Assembly (NCBI RefSeq): GCF_001273845.1
Contig: NZ_JHBW01000087.1
Span: 248,001 to 312,000 of the forward strand
Source: Leucobacter musarum subsp. musarum
Lineage (GTDB): Bacteria; Actinomycetota; Actinomycetes; Actinomycetales; Microbacteriaceae
DNA length: 64,000 nt
Reading direction: 5' to 3'
Shown here: piece by piece, positions 1 to 8,428 of the stretch
Layout: every line of letters begins with the position of its first letter
How positions within the stretch are numbered: position 1 is the stretch's first letter
The notes under the pieces: model-generated
Told to the model about the DNA's origin: nothing
The model's database searches: none
Seen by the model: the letters and a program-made list of their open reading frames with translations, nothing else
Made by a program: the position numbers and the translations under genes

Positions 1-1125
1 CTCATAGCGGTACACCGTGCCGAATTCCGCGAGACGCAGCGGCAGCTCGCGATAGCTGCGCGCCCGGGCGCGGAAGATGAGGTTGTGGAACGGGCAGTTC
101 ATGGGCTTCAGGTAGTAGTCCTGGCCCTGCTTGATGACATTGCCCTCGGCGTCTTCGACCTCGTCGAGGTGCATCGCCGGGAACATCCCGTCCTTGTACC
201 AGTTCAGGTGCTGGCTGGTCTCGAAGAGCGAGCCCTTCGTGATGTGGGGGCTGTTCACGACCTCGTAGCCGTTCTTCAGCAGCTCTTCGCGCATGAACGT
301 CTCGATCTCGTGGCGGATGATGCCGCCCTTCGGGTGGAAGACCGCGAGGCCCGACCCGATCTCGTCGGGGAAGCTGAAGAGGTCGAGTTCGACGCCCAGC
401 TTGCGATGATCGCGCTTCGCCGCCTCTTCGAGGCGCGTCTGGTAGGCGCGCAACTCGTCCTTGGTCGGCCAGGCGGTGCCGTAGATGCGCTGCAGCATCG
501 GGTTCTTCTCGCTGCCGCGCCAGTAGGCTCCTGCCGAGCGCATAAGCGCCCAACCGTTGCCGAGCAGGCGCGTGTTGGGCACGTGCGGGCCGCGGCACAG
601 ATCTTTCCAGCACAGCTCGCCGGTCTTCGGGTCGACGTTGTCGTAGATCGTGAGCTCTGCGCCACCGACCTCGACGCTCTCGCCGTTCTCGTCACCCGCC
701 GATCCGCCCTTCAGCCCGATCAGTTCGAGCTTGTACGGCTCGTTCGCGAGCTCGGCGCGCGCTTCGTCTTCGGTGACGACGCGACGCACGAAGCGCTGCC
801 CCTGCTTGACGATCTTCTGCATCTCAGCGGAGATCGCTTTCAAATCTTCAGGCGTGAACGGCGTCTTCGGGTCGAAGTCGTAGTAGAACCCATCGGTGAT
901 GGGCGGGCCGATGCCGAGGCGCGCCTCGGGGTTGATGCGCTGCACCGCCTGCGCGAGCACGTGGGCCGCCGAGTGGCGCAGAATGTTGAGACCGTCGGCC
1001 GACTCGATCGAGATCGGCTCCGCCGTGTCCGTCTCCGTCAGCTCCGTCGCAAGGTCGCGCAACTCGCCATTGACGCGCATCGCGACGATCGAACGATCGG
1101 GGAACCGGGAGAAGCCATCGGCCAC
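1..1125 (-). CDS. thrS: Threonine--tRNA ligase, N-terminal part (cut by window start)
   Basis: Charges tRNA-Thr with threonine in the cytoplasm. 375 codons are visible and the gene runs off the left edge, so part of the catalytic core and the anticodon-binding domain are missing. The editing domain is clear: HSAAH near residue 52 and CRGPH near residue 183 are the metal-binding editing-site motifs. It is followed by the start of the class II core ([20 protein letters not shown], then [10 protein letters not shown]). I chose GTG at 1125 because AGGAG lies seven bases upstream. With this start only about 48 residues precede the editing domain, too few for a complete TGS domain; some actinobacterial ThrRS proteins are also short here. 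Confidence 0.95.
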   Translation of the reverse strand, partial: MADGFSRFPDRSIVAMRVNGELRDLATELTETDTAEPISIESADGLNILRHSAAHVLAQAVQRINPEARLGIGPPITDGFYYDFDPKTPFTPEDLKAISAEMQKIVKQGQRFVRRVVTEDEARAELANEPYKLELIGLKGGSAGDENGESVEVGGAELTIYDNVDPKTGELCWKDLCRGPHVPNTRLLGNGWALMRSAGAYWRGSEKNPMLQRIYGTAWPTKDELRAYQTRLEEAAKRDHRKLGVELDLFSFPDEIGSGLAVFHPKGGIIRHEIETFMREELLKNGYEVVNSPHITKGSLFETSQHLNWYKDGMFPAMHLDEVEDAEGNVIKQGQDYYLKPMNCPFHNLIFRARARSYRELPLRLAEFGTVYRYE

Positions 1126-1214
1126 GGGTGAACTCCTGCACTGTGGGTGTCGGAAATGCTGCGCACGCCGTTGCGGTCGCGCAGGACCGGCACTGCGCCG
1201 ATCACCGTACGATC

Positions 1215-1484
1215 CTACTGCGTTCCCCCGACGTGCGGCGCGGAGTCGGCCGCCGCGTCGACACCCGATGCAGAGCGGAACCGCGGCCGACCTGCGGTGA
1301 ACCATACGATCGCGCCGACCAGCGGAACGACGGCGATGAACACGATCCACGCGATCATCTTCGGCCACGTCAGCTGCGGTTCGAACTTGGCGAGCGACAG
1401 GATCGCGGTGAGTCCGATGGCGGCATGCGTCAAGGCGAAGACGCCGGGAACCACGTCGAGCGCGGTGATGGCCGGAGGAAGCAT
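1215..1484 (-). CDS. Small membrane protein, PLDc_N-like
   Basis: 89 residues with two hydrophobic segments (about 8-30 and 43-64) separated by [14 protein letters not shown] and followed by GRPRFRS. This is the layout of the phospholipase D N-terminal (PLDc_N) small membrane proteins common in Actinobacteria; no catalytic domain is attached. A TAGGCT box seven bases before the ATG suggests a leaderless start. It lies between thrS and the oxidase operon on the same strand. Function unknown. Confidence 0.75.
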   Translation of the reverse strand: MLPPAITALDVVPGVFALTHAAIGLTAILSLAKFEPQLTWPKMIAWIVFIAVVPLVGAIVWFTAGRPRFRSASGVDAAADSAPHVGGTQ

Positions 1485-1507
1485 GCCTCTCAGCCTACTT
1501 GCGCCGG

Positions 1508-2863
1508 TCAGCGCCCGAGCACGCGGCGGGTGTAGTCGTTCGCGAACGTTCGCTCGGGGTCGAAGACGTCGCGGGCGGCGAGGAAGTCGTCGAATCGAGG
1601 GTACGCAGACTCGAGATCAGACCGCCTACGACCGTGCATCTTGCCCCAGTGCGGGCGGCCGTCGTAGCCGCGCAAGATCGATTCGACTGCTGAGAAGTAA
1701 GGCTCCGGATTCTCTCTCCAGTAGCGGTGCACCGCGATGTACGCGCTCTCGCGACCGTAGGCGGTCGAGAGCCACAGGTCGTCTGCTGCGGCGAAGCGCA
1801 CCTCGATCGGGAACGATACCCGCCACCGTCGTCGTTCGATCAGCGCGCGCACCTCGCGGAGGGCCGCAGGCAGAGCTTCTGCAGGAATGGCGTACTCCAG
1901 TTCGCGGAAGCGTACGCGTCGCGGGCTGGTGAACACCGCGTGGGAGTCGTCGGTGAACGAGCGCCTGCCGTAGACCGCAGCGGCGAATCGGTTGATCACG
2001 GGCGTGGCAAACCCCGCCACGGTGCCGACACTGCAGATCGCCCAGTGCGCCGCCGTTCCGAGCAGTTCGTCCTCCAGCCAGCCCCGCACCGCGTGCGGCG
2101 TGGCGAATGCCGCGTCAGGGGTGAGACGCGCGTTCGACTTAGTCGACAATCGGTCCGTGTGCGGCCACCAGTACGCTTCGACGTGGTCGATCGCGCGTGC
2201 ACGGTCGAGCAGGTCGTCGATGACTGCGAACGGTTCGGAGCGCTCGACGGCGTGCAGCAGAAACGTCGGGACGCACTGCAGTTCGACGGCGACGAGCACG
2301 CCGAGTGCGCCGAGTCCCAGTTGCACGGCCGGAAGCCATTCGGGGTGCGCATCGGTCGCGATCCTGCGGATCTCCCCGGTGCCGTCGACCAGCGTCACCG
2401 CAGTGATCTGCGTCGCGAGGCCGCCGAAGCCGATCCCCGTACCGTGAGTACCGGTCGAGACGGCACCGGCGATCGTCTGCGTGTCGATGTCGCCGAGATT
2501 CTGGACGGCCAATCCGAGAGGACGCAGGATCATCGGGAGTTGTCGCAAACGTGTGCCGGCACCGATGGTGACGCGCCGCGACTCCGGATCGTGTGCGATC
2601 AGCCCGGAGAGCGCTGCGACATCGACGAGCACGCCATCCGTCATCGCAATGTCGCTGAACGAATGCCCGGCGCCGATCGCTTTCACGGTCTCACCGTCTG
2701 CCGCTGCACGACACACGATGTCCGAGAGCTCTTCGGCGGATGTCGGTGCCAGAATCCGTATGGGGTGAGCATGGGCGCTGCGCCCCCAGTTCTCGACGAT
2801 GCGACCGCGGCGGGTACGCAGGCGGTCGAGTTTCGGATCCGACGACGATCTCGAGTCAGTCAC
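1508..2863 (-). CDS. FAD-linked oxidase of the D-arabinono-1,4-lactone / L-gulonolactone oxidase family
   Basis: 451 residues: an N-terminal FAD-binding_4 domain with GAGHSFSDIA near residue 63, whose His is the residue that carries covalent FAD in aldonolactone oxidases, and a C-terminal ALO domain ending in HWGKMHG and FDPERTFANDYTRRVLG. Expected to oxidise a sugar lactone or polyol; the substrate cannot be read from sequence. The start is GTG at 2863, overlapping the stop of the upstream PLP enzyme by four bases (GTGA), so translation is probably coupled. It is the last gene of the operon tetR - MFS - PLP enzyme - oxidase. Mycobacterial L-gulonolactone dehydrogenase (Rv1771) belongs to the same family. 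Confidence 0.88.
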   Translation of the reverse strand: MTDSRSSSDPKLDRLRTRRGRIVENWGRSAHAHPIRILAPTSAEELSDIVCRAAADGETVKAIGAGHSFSDIAMTDGVLVDVAALSGLIAHDPESRRVTIGAGTRLRQLPMILRPLGLAVQNLGDIDTQTIAGAVSTGTHGTGIGFGGLATQITAVTLVDGTGEIRRIATDAHPEWLPAVQLGLGALGVLVAVELQCVPTFLLHAVERSEPFAVIDDLLDRARAIDHVEAYWWPHTDRLSTKSNARLTPDAAFATPHAVRGWLEDELLGTAAHWAICSVGTVAGFATPVINRFAAAVYGRRSFTDDSHAVFTSPRRVRFRELEYAIPAEALPAALREVRALIERRRWRVSFPIEVRFAAADDLWLSTAYGRESAYIAVHRYWRENPEPYFSAVESILRGYDGRPHWGKMHGRRRSDLESAYPRFDDFLAARDVFDPERTFANDYTRRVLGR

Positions 2864-4095
2864 AGGAACGCCTTCCCCTCGCCGCGATAGGTGGGTACCG
2901 AATCGATCACCTGATCTCCCTCTACGACGTGCAGCACATTCAGATGTTCAGAGATCTCCCCCGATTTCGCGTGTCGCAGCCACACCCGATCGCCGACCTC
3001 GAGGCCGCGCGCGGCGGCTCCGCGCAGCGGAGTCTGCACCTCGCCAGCGGCCTCGCGCGGCAACGTGCTCAGCCCTGGAGGCCACACCGGGATCGGTTGG
3101 CGGCTGGCCGTCGATGGTCCCGACGCGATCCACCCACCGCCGAGCACCGTCGCGACCGCTGGAGCGGGGCGGCGCACCACGGAGAGTGCGAAACCCACCG
3201 CGGGAGCCGGCGCGAACTGTTCGTAGTGATCGAACAGGCCTGGGCCGAAGAGCCCGGACCCCGCCGCGATCTCCGTGACGGAATCATCGAGCCGAGTGGA
3301 TTCGATCGACCCCGTGCCGCCCCCGTTCACGAATTCGAGGTCGTTGCCGTGTGCTCGGACGACCGACCGCACCAGGGCGACCGCCTCCGCTCGTCGTTCG
3401 GCGAGTTCAGCCATCGACGCGCGTTGCATGGCGCGAATTGCGATCCTGCCCGGACCCGAATTGGGAACGCCCGCGACCTGCGCCTCGTACGCCATGATGC
3501 CGACCACCCGAAACCCCGCACGCCCCGCAGCCGCGGACGCCAGACTCGCGAGCCCCGCCGGCGACCGCACCGGGGAACGGAAGACCCCGACGTGGCCCAG
3601 AACCGGCGAGTGCAACGAGGCGTCCAGTTCCAACGCCACCCGAACGGTCTCGCGCTGCGCCGGCGGCAGCACGCTGTCGATACAGTCCAGCTGAGACACA
3701 TCATCGACCATCAGGGTGATCGCGGCAGCCCGCCGCTCGTCGGTCGCGAGCGCCGCGATCGCCCCGCGATCCGCTGTGGGGTAGGCGACCACAATGTCGT
3801 CGAACCCGGCATTCGCGAGCCAGAGCGCCTCAGGCAGGGTGTACGCGAGCACTCCCGAAAACCCGGGAATCGCGAGCACCGATTCGAGCACGGCCCGCAC
3901 CCGCAACGACTTGCTCGCGACACGTATCGGCGTCCCCTGCGCTCGCCGCAGCAGATCGTGAGCATTGTGCGCGAGGGCACCCCGGTGCAGCACGCCGAAC
4001 GGCGGATCGAGCTCGCACGTCGCAGCATCGATGCGGGGCCAGTACGCCGCAGGGTTCGCCCAGGGGTCCCCTCGTGGCGCTGTCAGGTCAATCAT
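2860..4095 (-). CDS. PLP-dependent amino acid deaminase/aldolase-like protein (alanine racemase N-terminal fold)
   Basis: 411 residues. The N-terminal fold-III barrel has the PLP-lysine motif VASKSLRVRAVLE near residue 63, and the C-terminal part (SEHLNVLHVVEGD, then VPTYRGEGKAFL) resembles D-threonine aldolase / D-serine dehydratase-like proteins, where His residues of this domain bind metal. Probable action on a D-amino or beta-hydroxy amino acid is inferred from family only. An earlier in-frame ATG at 4143 exists, but the ATG at 4095 is preferred: GAGGAG sits six bases upstream and it overlaps the stop of the MFS gene as ATGA. Confidence 0.82.
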   Translation of the reverse strand: MIDLTAPRGDPWANPAAYWPRIDAATCELDPPFGVLHRGALAHNAHDLLRRAQGTPIRVASKSLRVRAVLESVLAIPGFSGVLAYTLPEALWLANAGFDDIVVAYPTADRGAIAALATDERRAAAITLMVDDVSQLDCIDSVLPPAQRETVRVALELDASLHSPVLGHVGVFRSPVRSPAGLASLASAAAGRAGFRVVGIMAYEAQVAGVPNSGPGRIAIRAMQRASMAELAERRAEAVALVRSVVRAHGNDLEFVNGGGTGSIESTRLDDSVTEIAAGSGLFGPGLFDHYEQFAPAPAVGFALSVVRRPAPAVATVLGGGWIASGPSTASRQPIPVWPPGLSTLPREAAGEVQTPLRGAAARGLEVGDRVWLRHAKSGEISEHLNVLHVVEGDQVIDSVPTYRGEGKAFL

Positions 4096-5384
4096 CGAAC
4101 ACTCCTCACGTAGTGCACGCTCCAAGCGCCGAGCAGCGAGCACACGCCGCTGACGAGAAACAGTGCGAGAAATCCTCCGGTAGCGCTCACGACGATCGCC
4201 CCGAGCAGTGGTGCGAGCGCCTGCGGCACGGCGTTCGCAATGTTCATGATGCCGAGATCTTTGCCCCGGGTCGCGGCGTCAGGGAGCACCTGCGTCGCAA
4301 GCGCCTGATCGACGGCGAGGAAGCACCCGTACCCGAGGCCGAGCAGCACTGCGGCCACCAACGCGAGCGAATAGCCCGGCCACACCGCGAGCAGCAGGCC
4401 GCCGACCGCCTGCAACCCGGCCGAGACGGCGACGAAGACCTTGCGCCGGCCGAGGTGATCCGAGAGCCTGCCGCATACGAGCGAGGCCACGACGGTCATG
4501 GCGGTGTACACGAGCGACAAGACAAGCAGGTCGTCGTCAGCGTGTGCCCGGTGGAGCCCGAATATCAGGAAGTACAGCAGGAGGCCCGTGCCGAGTGCAT
4601 TGCCCGTATTCACGAGAATGCGCGACAGCAGCGTCCAACCGAAGTCGGGGAAGCGACGCGGGCTGATCCAGAACCCGCGGGCCACGGCAGCGGCGCTCCA
4701 GGGCGCGCGGTGACGGCGGTCGAGCGGCGAATCCGGCAGCCGCAGGGCGGGGAGCACCAGCACGCAGAGCGCCACCGCGAGGCCAATGTACCCGGCGATG
4801 ATGCCCGTCAGCACCACGGTCACCAGCAGCAGGCCGAGCACCACCCCGACGCCCTGCGGCGCCGAAACGAACCCGGAGACGAGGCCTCTCTGAGACACGG
4901 GCACCTGGTCCGCGATCATCGCGGTCAGCGCCGCTGTCAGCGCGCAGAACCCGGAAATAGCGAGTGACCAGCAGACTGCGATGCCCCAGTACGACTCCTG
5001 CAGCCCGAGTGCCATCAGGCAGCAGCCGAACAGCAGGGCTCCCCCAGCGATCCAGGGGCGGCGTCGCCCCCACCGCGACGTCGTGCGGTCGGAAAGCGCC
5101 CCCGCCAGCGGATACGCGATGATCGCGCAGACGGCAGAGATCCCGCTCACCGTGCCGAAGGCGACGACGCTCCCGATCCAACCATCGGCCCGCACCAATC
5201 GTTCGACCTGTGTCGGGAGGAGCAGTTGCATCGGCGCGAGCTGGGCCATCCACACGCCCAGCCACGCAACTGAGAACGCAGCGATCCACGGGGCCGAGAC
5301 CCGGCGTGATGGTGGGGTAGTCGCCTCCGCCTCAACCGACGACGGCACGTCGGTCTCGCGCGCCCGGCCGCGATCTCGACTCAC
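4092..5384 (-). CDS. MFS transporter
   Basis: 430 residues, about twelve hydrophobic segments, with a motif-A loop between TM2 and TM3 (GALSDRTTSRWGRRRPW) and a second copy in the C-terminal half (GRLSDHLGRRKV). It is an inner-membrane secondary transporter. Position between a TetR regulator and two enzymes suggests uptake or export of their substrate or product, but this is inference. The start is GTG at 5384, overlapping the TetR stop by four bases. Confidence 0.88.
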   Translation of the reverse strand: MSRDRGRARETDVPSSVEAEATTPPSRRVSAPWIAAFSVAWLGVWMAQLAPMQLLLPTQVERLVRADGWIGSVVAFGTVSGISAVCAIIAYPLAGALSDRTTSRWGRRRPWIAGGALLFGCCLMALGLQESYWGIAVCWSLAISGFCALTAALTAMIADQVPVSQRGLVSGFVSAPQGVGVVLGLLLVTVVLTGIIAGYIGLAVALCVLVLPALRLPDSPLDRRHRAPWSAAAVARGFWISPRRFPDFGWTLLSRILVNTGNALGTGLLLYFLIFGLHRAHADDDLLVLSLVYTAMTVVASLVCGRLSDHLGRRKVFVAVSAGLQAVGGLLLAVWPGYSLALVAAVLLGLGYGCFLAVDQALATQVLPDAATRGKDLGIMNIANAVPQALAPLLGAIVVSATGGFLALFLVSGVCSLLGAWSVHYVRSVR

Positions 5385-6019
5385 AGCGACCGCGTATCCG
5401 CGTGCACGAGGATCGCCGCAACCACAGTATCCAGAGCCAGCACGGGCGCGACCCCATCGACAATGTGCGCGATGGTCAGGCCGTCGGTCAATGCGACCAC
5501 GACGGTCGCGATCTCATCGACGGGAACGCGCCACCGAGTTCCTGAGATCTGCCCGGCCTCGACAAGCAGGTCGGCGACGAGTGACCGGTAGCTGTCGTAC
5601 TGCGAGCGCACGAGTGCCCGGGAGTCGTCATGTCGCGACGCATCGAGCGTCAATTCGAGCATGCCGTGCTCGCGTCCGGGATGCTGCACCACGGTCTGCA
5701 TGTAGCGTTCCATGCCGTTGCGGACGAAATGCCGAAGAACAGCGTCGCCGGTGGCGTCTGAGGTCTCGACACCGCGTTGCGCGCCTGCCCCACTCGCGAA
5801 CACCGCGTGCACCGCTTCGCGTTCGTCTCTGACGACCCTCTCGACGACCGCCTCGAGCAGGGCATCGCGGGAGTCGAACGCGTAGTGGAGGCTCGCAAGG
5901 CTCATGCCCGCCTCTTCAACAATCGCGCGAGTGGATGTCGCCGCGAGCCCCTCTCGGCTGAGCACCCGCAACGCGGCATCGACGAGCGCGGCTCGACGCT
6001 GATGCACAGGAACACCCAT
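5381..6019 (-). CDS. TetR-family transcriptional regulator
   Basis: 212 residues. The N-terminal HTH reads RRAALVDAALRVLSREG, then TSTRAIVEEAGMSLASLHYAF, typical of TetR; the C-terminal ligand domain resembles the TetR_C_6-type group. I chose the ATG at 6019, preceded by GAGGAGG; an open frame extends upstream into the tRNA-Val gene and is not credible as coding. It is the first gene of a four-gene operon whose junctions all overlap by four bases, so it probably controls itself and the transporter and enzymes below it. Confidence 0.9.
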   Translation of the reverse strand: MGVPVHQRRAALVDAALRVLSREGLAATSTRAIVEEAGMSLASLHYAFDSRDALLEAVVERVVRDEREAVHAVFASGAGAQRGVETSDATGDAVLRHFVRNGMERYMQTVVQHPGREHGMLELTLDASRHDDSRALVRSQYDSYRSLVADLLVEAGQISGTRWRVPVDEIATVVVALTDGLTIAHIVDGVAPVLALDTVVAAILVHADTRSL

Positions 6020-6132
6020 CAATCCTCCTCGTCGAGAATGTGGGTCAACTGTCCCAGATTCGCCGGAGGAACGCAATGGGGTGAAACGCATTAGGCCCGC
6101 AACGCGTAATCGCTGCGGGCCTAATGCTGGTG

Positions 6133-6208
6133 TGGTGGGCGATACCAGACTCGAACTGATGACCTCTTCCGTGTGAAGGAAGCGCGCTACCAACTGCGCC
6201 AATCGCCC
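6133..6208 (-). tRNA. tRNA-Val (anticodon CAC)
   Basis: 76-nt cloverleaf on the minus strand: acceptor arms GGGCGAT and ATCGCCC pair, the anticodon stem CTTCC/GGAAG encloses a loop reading CAC, the T loop is TTCGAGT, and the 3' CCA is encoded. Confidence 0.96.
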
Positions 6209-6325
6209 GTCTGCACTGGAGTTTCATGTCTGAAACTGCGCGGTGCCAACCTGATCGATCATACACGGATCGCAGGCTCACTCTGCCCCACCAGTCTCGA
6301 GGCGCAGTATTTCGCGGAATCAGGG

Positions 6326-7345
6326 CTAATCGGTCGGGCGTGTCGTAATCGGCGCGAGATCACTGTTGAGCTGTTCATCAAGTTCGGCGCTCACCTCGCT
6401 GAGCTGCTGCAGATCATGGCGGAGCCCGTTGTATCGGTCGATGTCGCCCTGCAGATCGGCGAGTTCCGTATCGAGGGCGGCGCGACGCTCGGTGAGTGCG
6501 CCGGCGATCACGGCCTGCGCATTGGGGTCTTCCGCATACGTGCCGGCCGCGACATCGGCCGAGAATGCGCTCGCGTCAGCGTTGAAGACCTCCACCGCCT
6601 GACCGTACGATTGCTTGCGCGACTCCACATCGGCACGCAGCGCCGTCATTTCAGACTGCAACTGATCGGCTTGCTGCTGCAACTCCTGAAACACCGTGTG
6701 ATACGTGTCGAACCCGTCGATCAGGTCTGATCGCTGCTCGAACCACTGCGCGTAGTGCCCTTCGAGCCAGGGCGGAAGCTCGCGCACCTCGGTACCAAAG
6801 ACCGAATGCAGCTCGTTCGCGAACGCGGTATCTGACAGATGCTCGTACACCGACATGCGCTCTGCGAGTTCGGGGTGCGCGGGAACCAGGTCGTCGTAGA
6901 CCTCGCGCAGCTTCGCCGTCATGAGCGTGCGATCGCCCTCCCCCATGCGCGACCACACGGCGTGCAGCAGCTCGTGAGCCGCGGTGACCTCGACGATTCC
7001 ACTCACGCGCTCATCAGTGACGTCGAACAAATGGATTCGGTCGCCCGCATAACACCCGAGCACGTGACCCTGTTCCGAGTGGTCGACTTCGGCGCACTGC
7101 TCATTGAAGTGCTGACTCCCGTCGATAGTCGGGTGCGTCGCGGTGAAGATGCGCAGACCCGCGTCGGTCAGCTGCAGCGACTCCGAGAGCTCTGCCACCT
7201 GCGGGCTGAACTCAAACCCGATCGCAGCGAAGCGATCTTTGAGCTCCTGCCGATGCATCATGACGAACGCCACGAGCGCGACGACGAGCAGGAAGACCGC
7301 GAAGCCCACCCATCGCTTCACCACCGACCCCGCGCTTTCGGACAT
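6326..7345 (-). CDS. Membrane-anchored HExxH protein with C-terminal coiled coil
   Basis: 339 residues. One N-terminal transmembrane segment (about residues 10-30, VVKRWVGFAVFLLVVALVAFV) is followed by an extracytoplasmic domain. Near residue 144 it has AHELLHAVW, which fits the HExxH zinc-metallopeptidase signature, with an acidic residue-rich stretch 30-40 residues later that could supply a third ligand. Residues from about 220 to the end are predicted coiled coil (QELQQQADQLQSEM and similar). The ATG at 7345 follows TACTGT by six bases, suggesting a leaderless transcript. The name is by motif; the substrate is unknown. It is monocistronic, between tRNA-Val and the tRNA-Gly cluster. Confidence 0.75.
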   Translation of the reverse strand: MSESAGSVVKRWVGFAVFLLVVALVAFVMMHRQELKDRFAAIGFEFSPQVAELSESLQLTDAGLRIFTATHPTIDGSQHFNEQCAEVDHSEQGHVLGCYAGDRIHLFDVTDERVSGIVEVTAAHELLHAVWSRMGEGDRTLMTAKLREVYDDLVPAHPELAERMSVYEHLSDTAFANELHSVFGTEVRELPPWLEGHYAQWFEQRSDLIDGFDTYHTVFQELQQQADQLQSEMTALRADVESRKQSYGQAVEVFNADASAFSADVAAGTYAEDPNAQAVIAGALTERRAALDTELADLQGDIDRYNGLRHDLQQLSEVSAELDEQLNSDLAPITTRPTD

Positions 7346-7448
7346 GCATCCACAGTATCCGGGGCCGCCGACACGCATGCGAAAACTTCCAAAAACGGCG
7401 AAATCACGCCAATACTGCGTGCGGCGCGCCCGGGATGGCGAGCCTGAT

Positions 7449-7477
7449 TTGCACCCCCGCTCAGGCTTCCCTATAGT
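7449..7477 (+). promoter_or_regulatory. Promoter of the tRNA-Gly/Cys/Val cluster
   Basis: TTGCAC (7449-7454) and TATAGT (7472-7477) with a 17-bp spacer, ending 29 bp before the tRNA-Gly gene. This is a near-consensus housekeeping sigma promoter. Confidence 0.7.
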
Positions 7478-7506
7478 TAATCAGGTCGCGGAAACGCGGC
7501 GGAAAT

Positions 7507-7582
7507 GCGGATGTAGCGCAGTTGGTAGCGCATCACCTTGCCAAGGTGAGGGTCGCGAGTTCGAGTCTCGTCATCCGCTCCA
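7507..7582 (+). tRNA. tRNA-Gly (anticodon GCC)
   Basis: Acceptor GCGGATG pairs with CATCCGC. The anticodon loop TTGCCAA gives GCC, the T loop is TTCGAGT, and a CCA is encoded at 7580-7582. Confidence 0.96.
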
Positions 7583-7605
7583 GCGGCCGAGCTTGCTCGG
7601 CCGCT
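7582..7605 (+). terminator. Hairpin between tRNA-Gly and tRNA-Cys
   Basis: A perfect 11-bp inverted repeat (AGCGGCCGAGC / GCTCGGCCGCT) with a 2-base loop directly follows the tRNA-Gly gene. There is only a weak T tract, so it may be a processing or pause structure. Confidence 0.55.
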
Positions 7606-7623
7606 TGTGGTAACAACCACTAC

Positions 7624-7694
7624 GGTGGCGTGGCCGAGAGGCGAGGCAGCGGCCTGCAAAGCCGTATACACGGGTTCGAATCCCGTCGCCACCT
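7624..7694 (+). tRNA. tRNA-Cys (anticodon GCA)
   Basis: Acceptor GGTGGCG pairs with CGCCACC. The anticodon loop CTGCAAA gives GCA, the T loop is TTCGAAT, and no CCA is encoded. Confidence 0.95.
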
Positions 7695-7698
7695 CGTC

Positions 7699-7704
7699 TA
7701 TAAT
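7699..7704 (+). promoter_or_regulatory. Probable -10 box of tRNA-Val(GAC)
   Basis: A perfect TATAAT lies 16 bp before the tRNA-Val(GAC) gene. A matching -35 would fall in the tRNA-Cys T arm (TTCGAA, 18-bp spacer), which is weak. Confidence 0.5.
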
Positions 7705-7720
7705 TTCATAGCCTGTACAG

Positions 7721-7792
7721 GCGCGATTGGCGCAGCGGTAGCGCGCTTCCCTGACACGGAAGAGGTCACTGGTTCGATCCCAGTATCGCGCA
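7721..7792 (+). tRNA. tRNA-Val (anticodon GAC), integration target
   Basis: Acceptor GCGCGAT pairs with ATCGCGC. The anticodon loop CTGACAC gives GAC, the T loop is TTCGATC, and no CCA is encoded. Its 3' 20 bases plus one following base recur at 18508, showing that an element integrated here and rebuilt the tRNA 3' end. Confidence 0.96.
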
Positions 7793-7793
7793 C
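7773..7793 (+). other. attL core (21-bp direct repeat, tRNA side)
   Basis: Twenty-one bases from the T arm to one base past the tRNA-Val(GAC) discriminator are identical to 18508-18528. The integrase gene lies next to the other copy and the excisionase-like gene next to this one. Confidence 0.92.
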
Positions 7794-7797
7794 TCCC

Positions 7798-7830
7798 GAA
7801 GACCCTTGAGAAATCAAGGGTCTTCTTCAT
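7798..7830 (+). terminator. Element-borne terminator after tRNA-Val(GAC)
   Basis: A perfect 12-bp hairpin, GAAGACCCTTGA / TCAAGGGTCTTC with a GAAA loop, is followed by TTCATTTT. It sits just inside attL and replaces the chromosomal terminator now found at 18534. Confidence 0.85.
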
Positions 7831-7838
7831 TTTACACG

Positions 7839-7874
7839 TGGTCAACATGCCATTGGTCAATATCTGGTCAACAT
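7839..7874 (+). repeat. Three direct repeats TGGTCAAyAT near attL (possible arm-type sites)
   Basis: TGGTCAACAT at 7839, TGGTCAATAT at 7854 and TGGTCAACAT at 7865, all in the same orientation. GGTCAATATCT (7855-7865) recurs at 18380-18390 beside the integrase start. The remaining bases to 8090 show no credible gene. Position and recurrence at both ends suggest Int arm or Xis sites. Confidence 0.55.
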
Positions 7875-8090
7875 CGTTTCGTGTCCTGACCAGCACATTC
7901 GGTCAGAGTCCGTGGTACCCTGTCTGATGACCCGCCAGCGACGGCGCGTCTGTGCAGGATCCCCGTCCGACTCGGCTGGGCGGGAGCCTAGGGCAAGCCG
8001 AGCAGCGAATACAGGCCCTCCGACGGGAGTCGCACCCCGCCGAAGCAAGATAGCGAGATCAGCGAAGATCACCACCGCTATGGAGCTTCG

Positions 8091-8339
8091 ATGACCACCA
8101 CTGCCCGCACCCGCACCACCGTCCGCAAGACCGGCACCGCCACCAGCGATGAGCTGCTGCGCGCCTACACGATCCCCGAGGTCGCCGAGCGCCTGAGTAT
8201 CAGCGTGAAGACCGTGCAGCGCATGATCGAGCGCGGCGAGCTGACCGTGTTCTACCCGCGTGGCAAGAAGGGTAACAACAGCCCGCTTCGCATCTCCGAG
8301 CAGGCGCTGCGCGACGTATTCGCGCGCACCGCCGCCTGA
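8091..8339 (+). CDS. Excisionase-like helix-turn-helix protein
   Basis: 82 residues. AYTIPEVAERLSISVKTVQRMIERGELTVFYPRGKKGNNSPLRI matches the winged HTH_17 / MerR-like excisionase fold, with a basic wing. GGAG lies five bases before the ATG. Position next to attL, opposite the integrase at attR, supports a role in directing excision. Some proteins of this fold regulate plasmid genes instead, so Xis is the best but not the only reading. Confidence 0.78.
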   Translation: MTTTARTRTTVRKTGTATSDELLRAYTIPEVAERLSISVKTVQRMIERGELTVFYPRGKKGNNSPLRISEQALRDVFARTAA

Positions 8340-8367
8340 CCTCCGCAAGAGCCGTCTCAACAAAGAG

Positions 8368-8413
8368 ATGGCCCTCGCGGTATCCCCGGTCGTCACACCC
8401 GGGCGAGGGTCAT
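8368..8413 (+). other. Stem-loop upstream of the Rep-like gene
   Basis: Arms ATGGCCCTCGC (8368-8378) and GCGAGGGTCAT (8403-8413) pair over 11 bp with one G-T pair; the loop contains two CCGG tetramers. It could be a replication origin hairpin or a translational control structure for the gene at 8429. Confidence 0.45.
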
Positions 8414-8428
8414 CGGAAAGAGTTTCGT

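Noticed and set aside
85-1131. Long plus-strand frame across thrS
   Set aside because: Antisense shadow of ThrRS; Arg/Val/Asp-rich with no recognisable domain.
2740-4113. Long plus-strand frame across the PLP enzyme gene
   Set aside because: Arg/His-rich antisense shadow of a well-supported enzyme in a tight operon.
6133-6208. tRNA-Val(CAC) as the second attachment site of the element
   Set aside because: Its 3' end does not match the 21-bp core; the repeat pair is at 7773 and 18508.
7857-8396. Minus-strand frame and a 60-codon plus-strand frame at the element left end
   Set aside because: No family resemblance, compositionally biased, and they overlap the Xis-like gene and probable attachment sequences.
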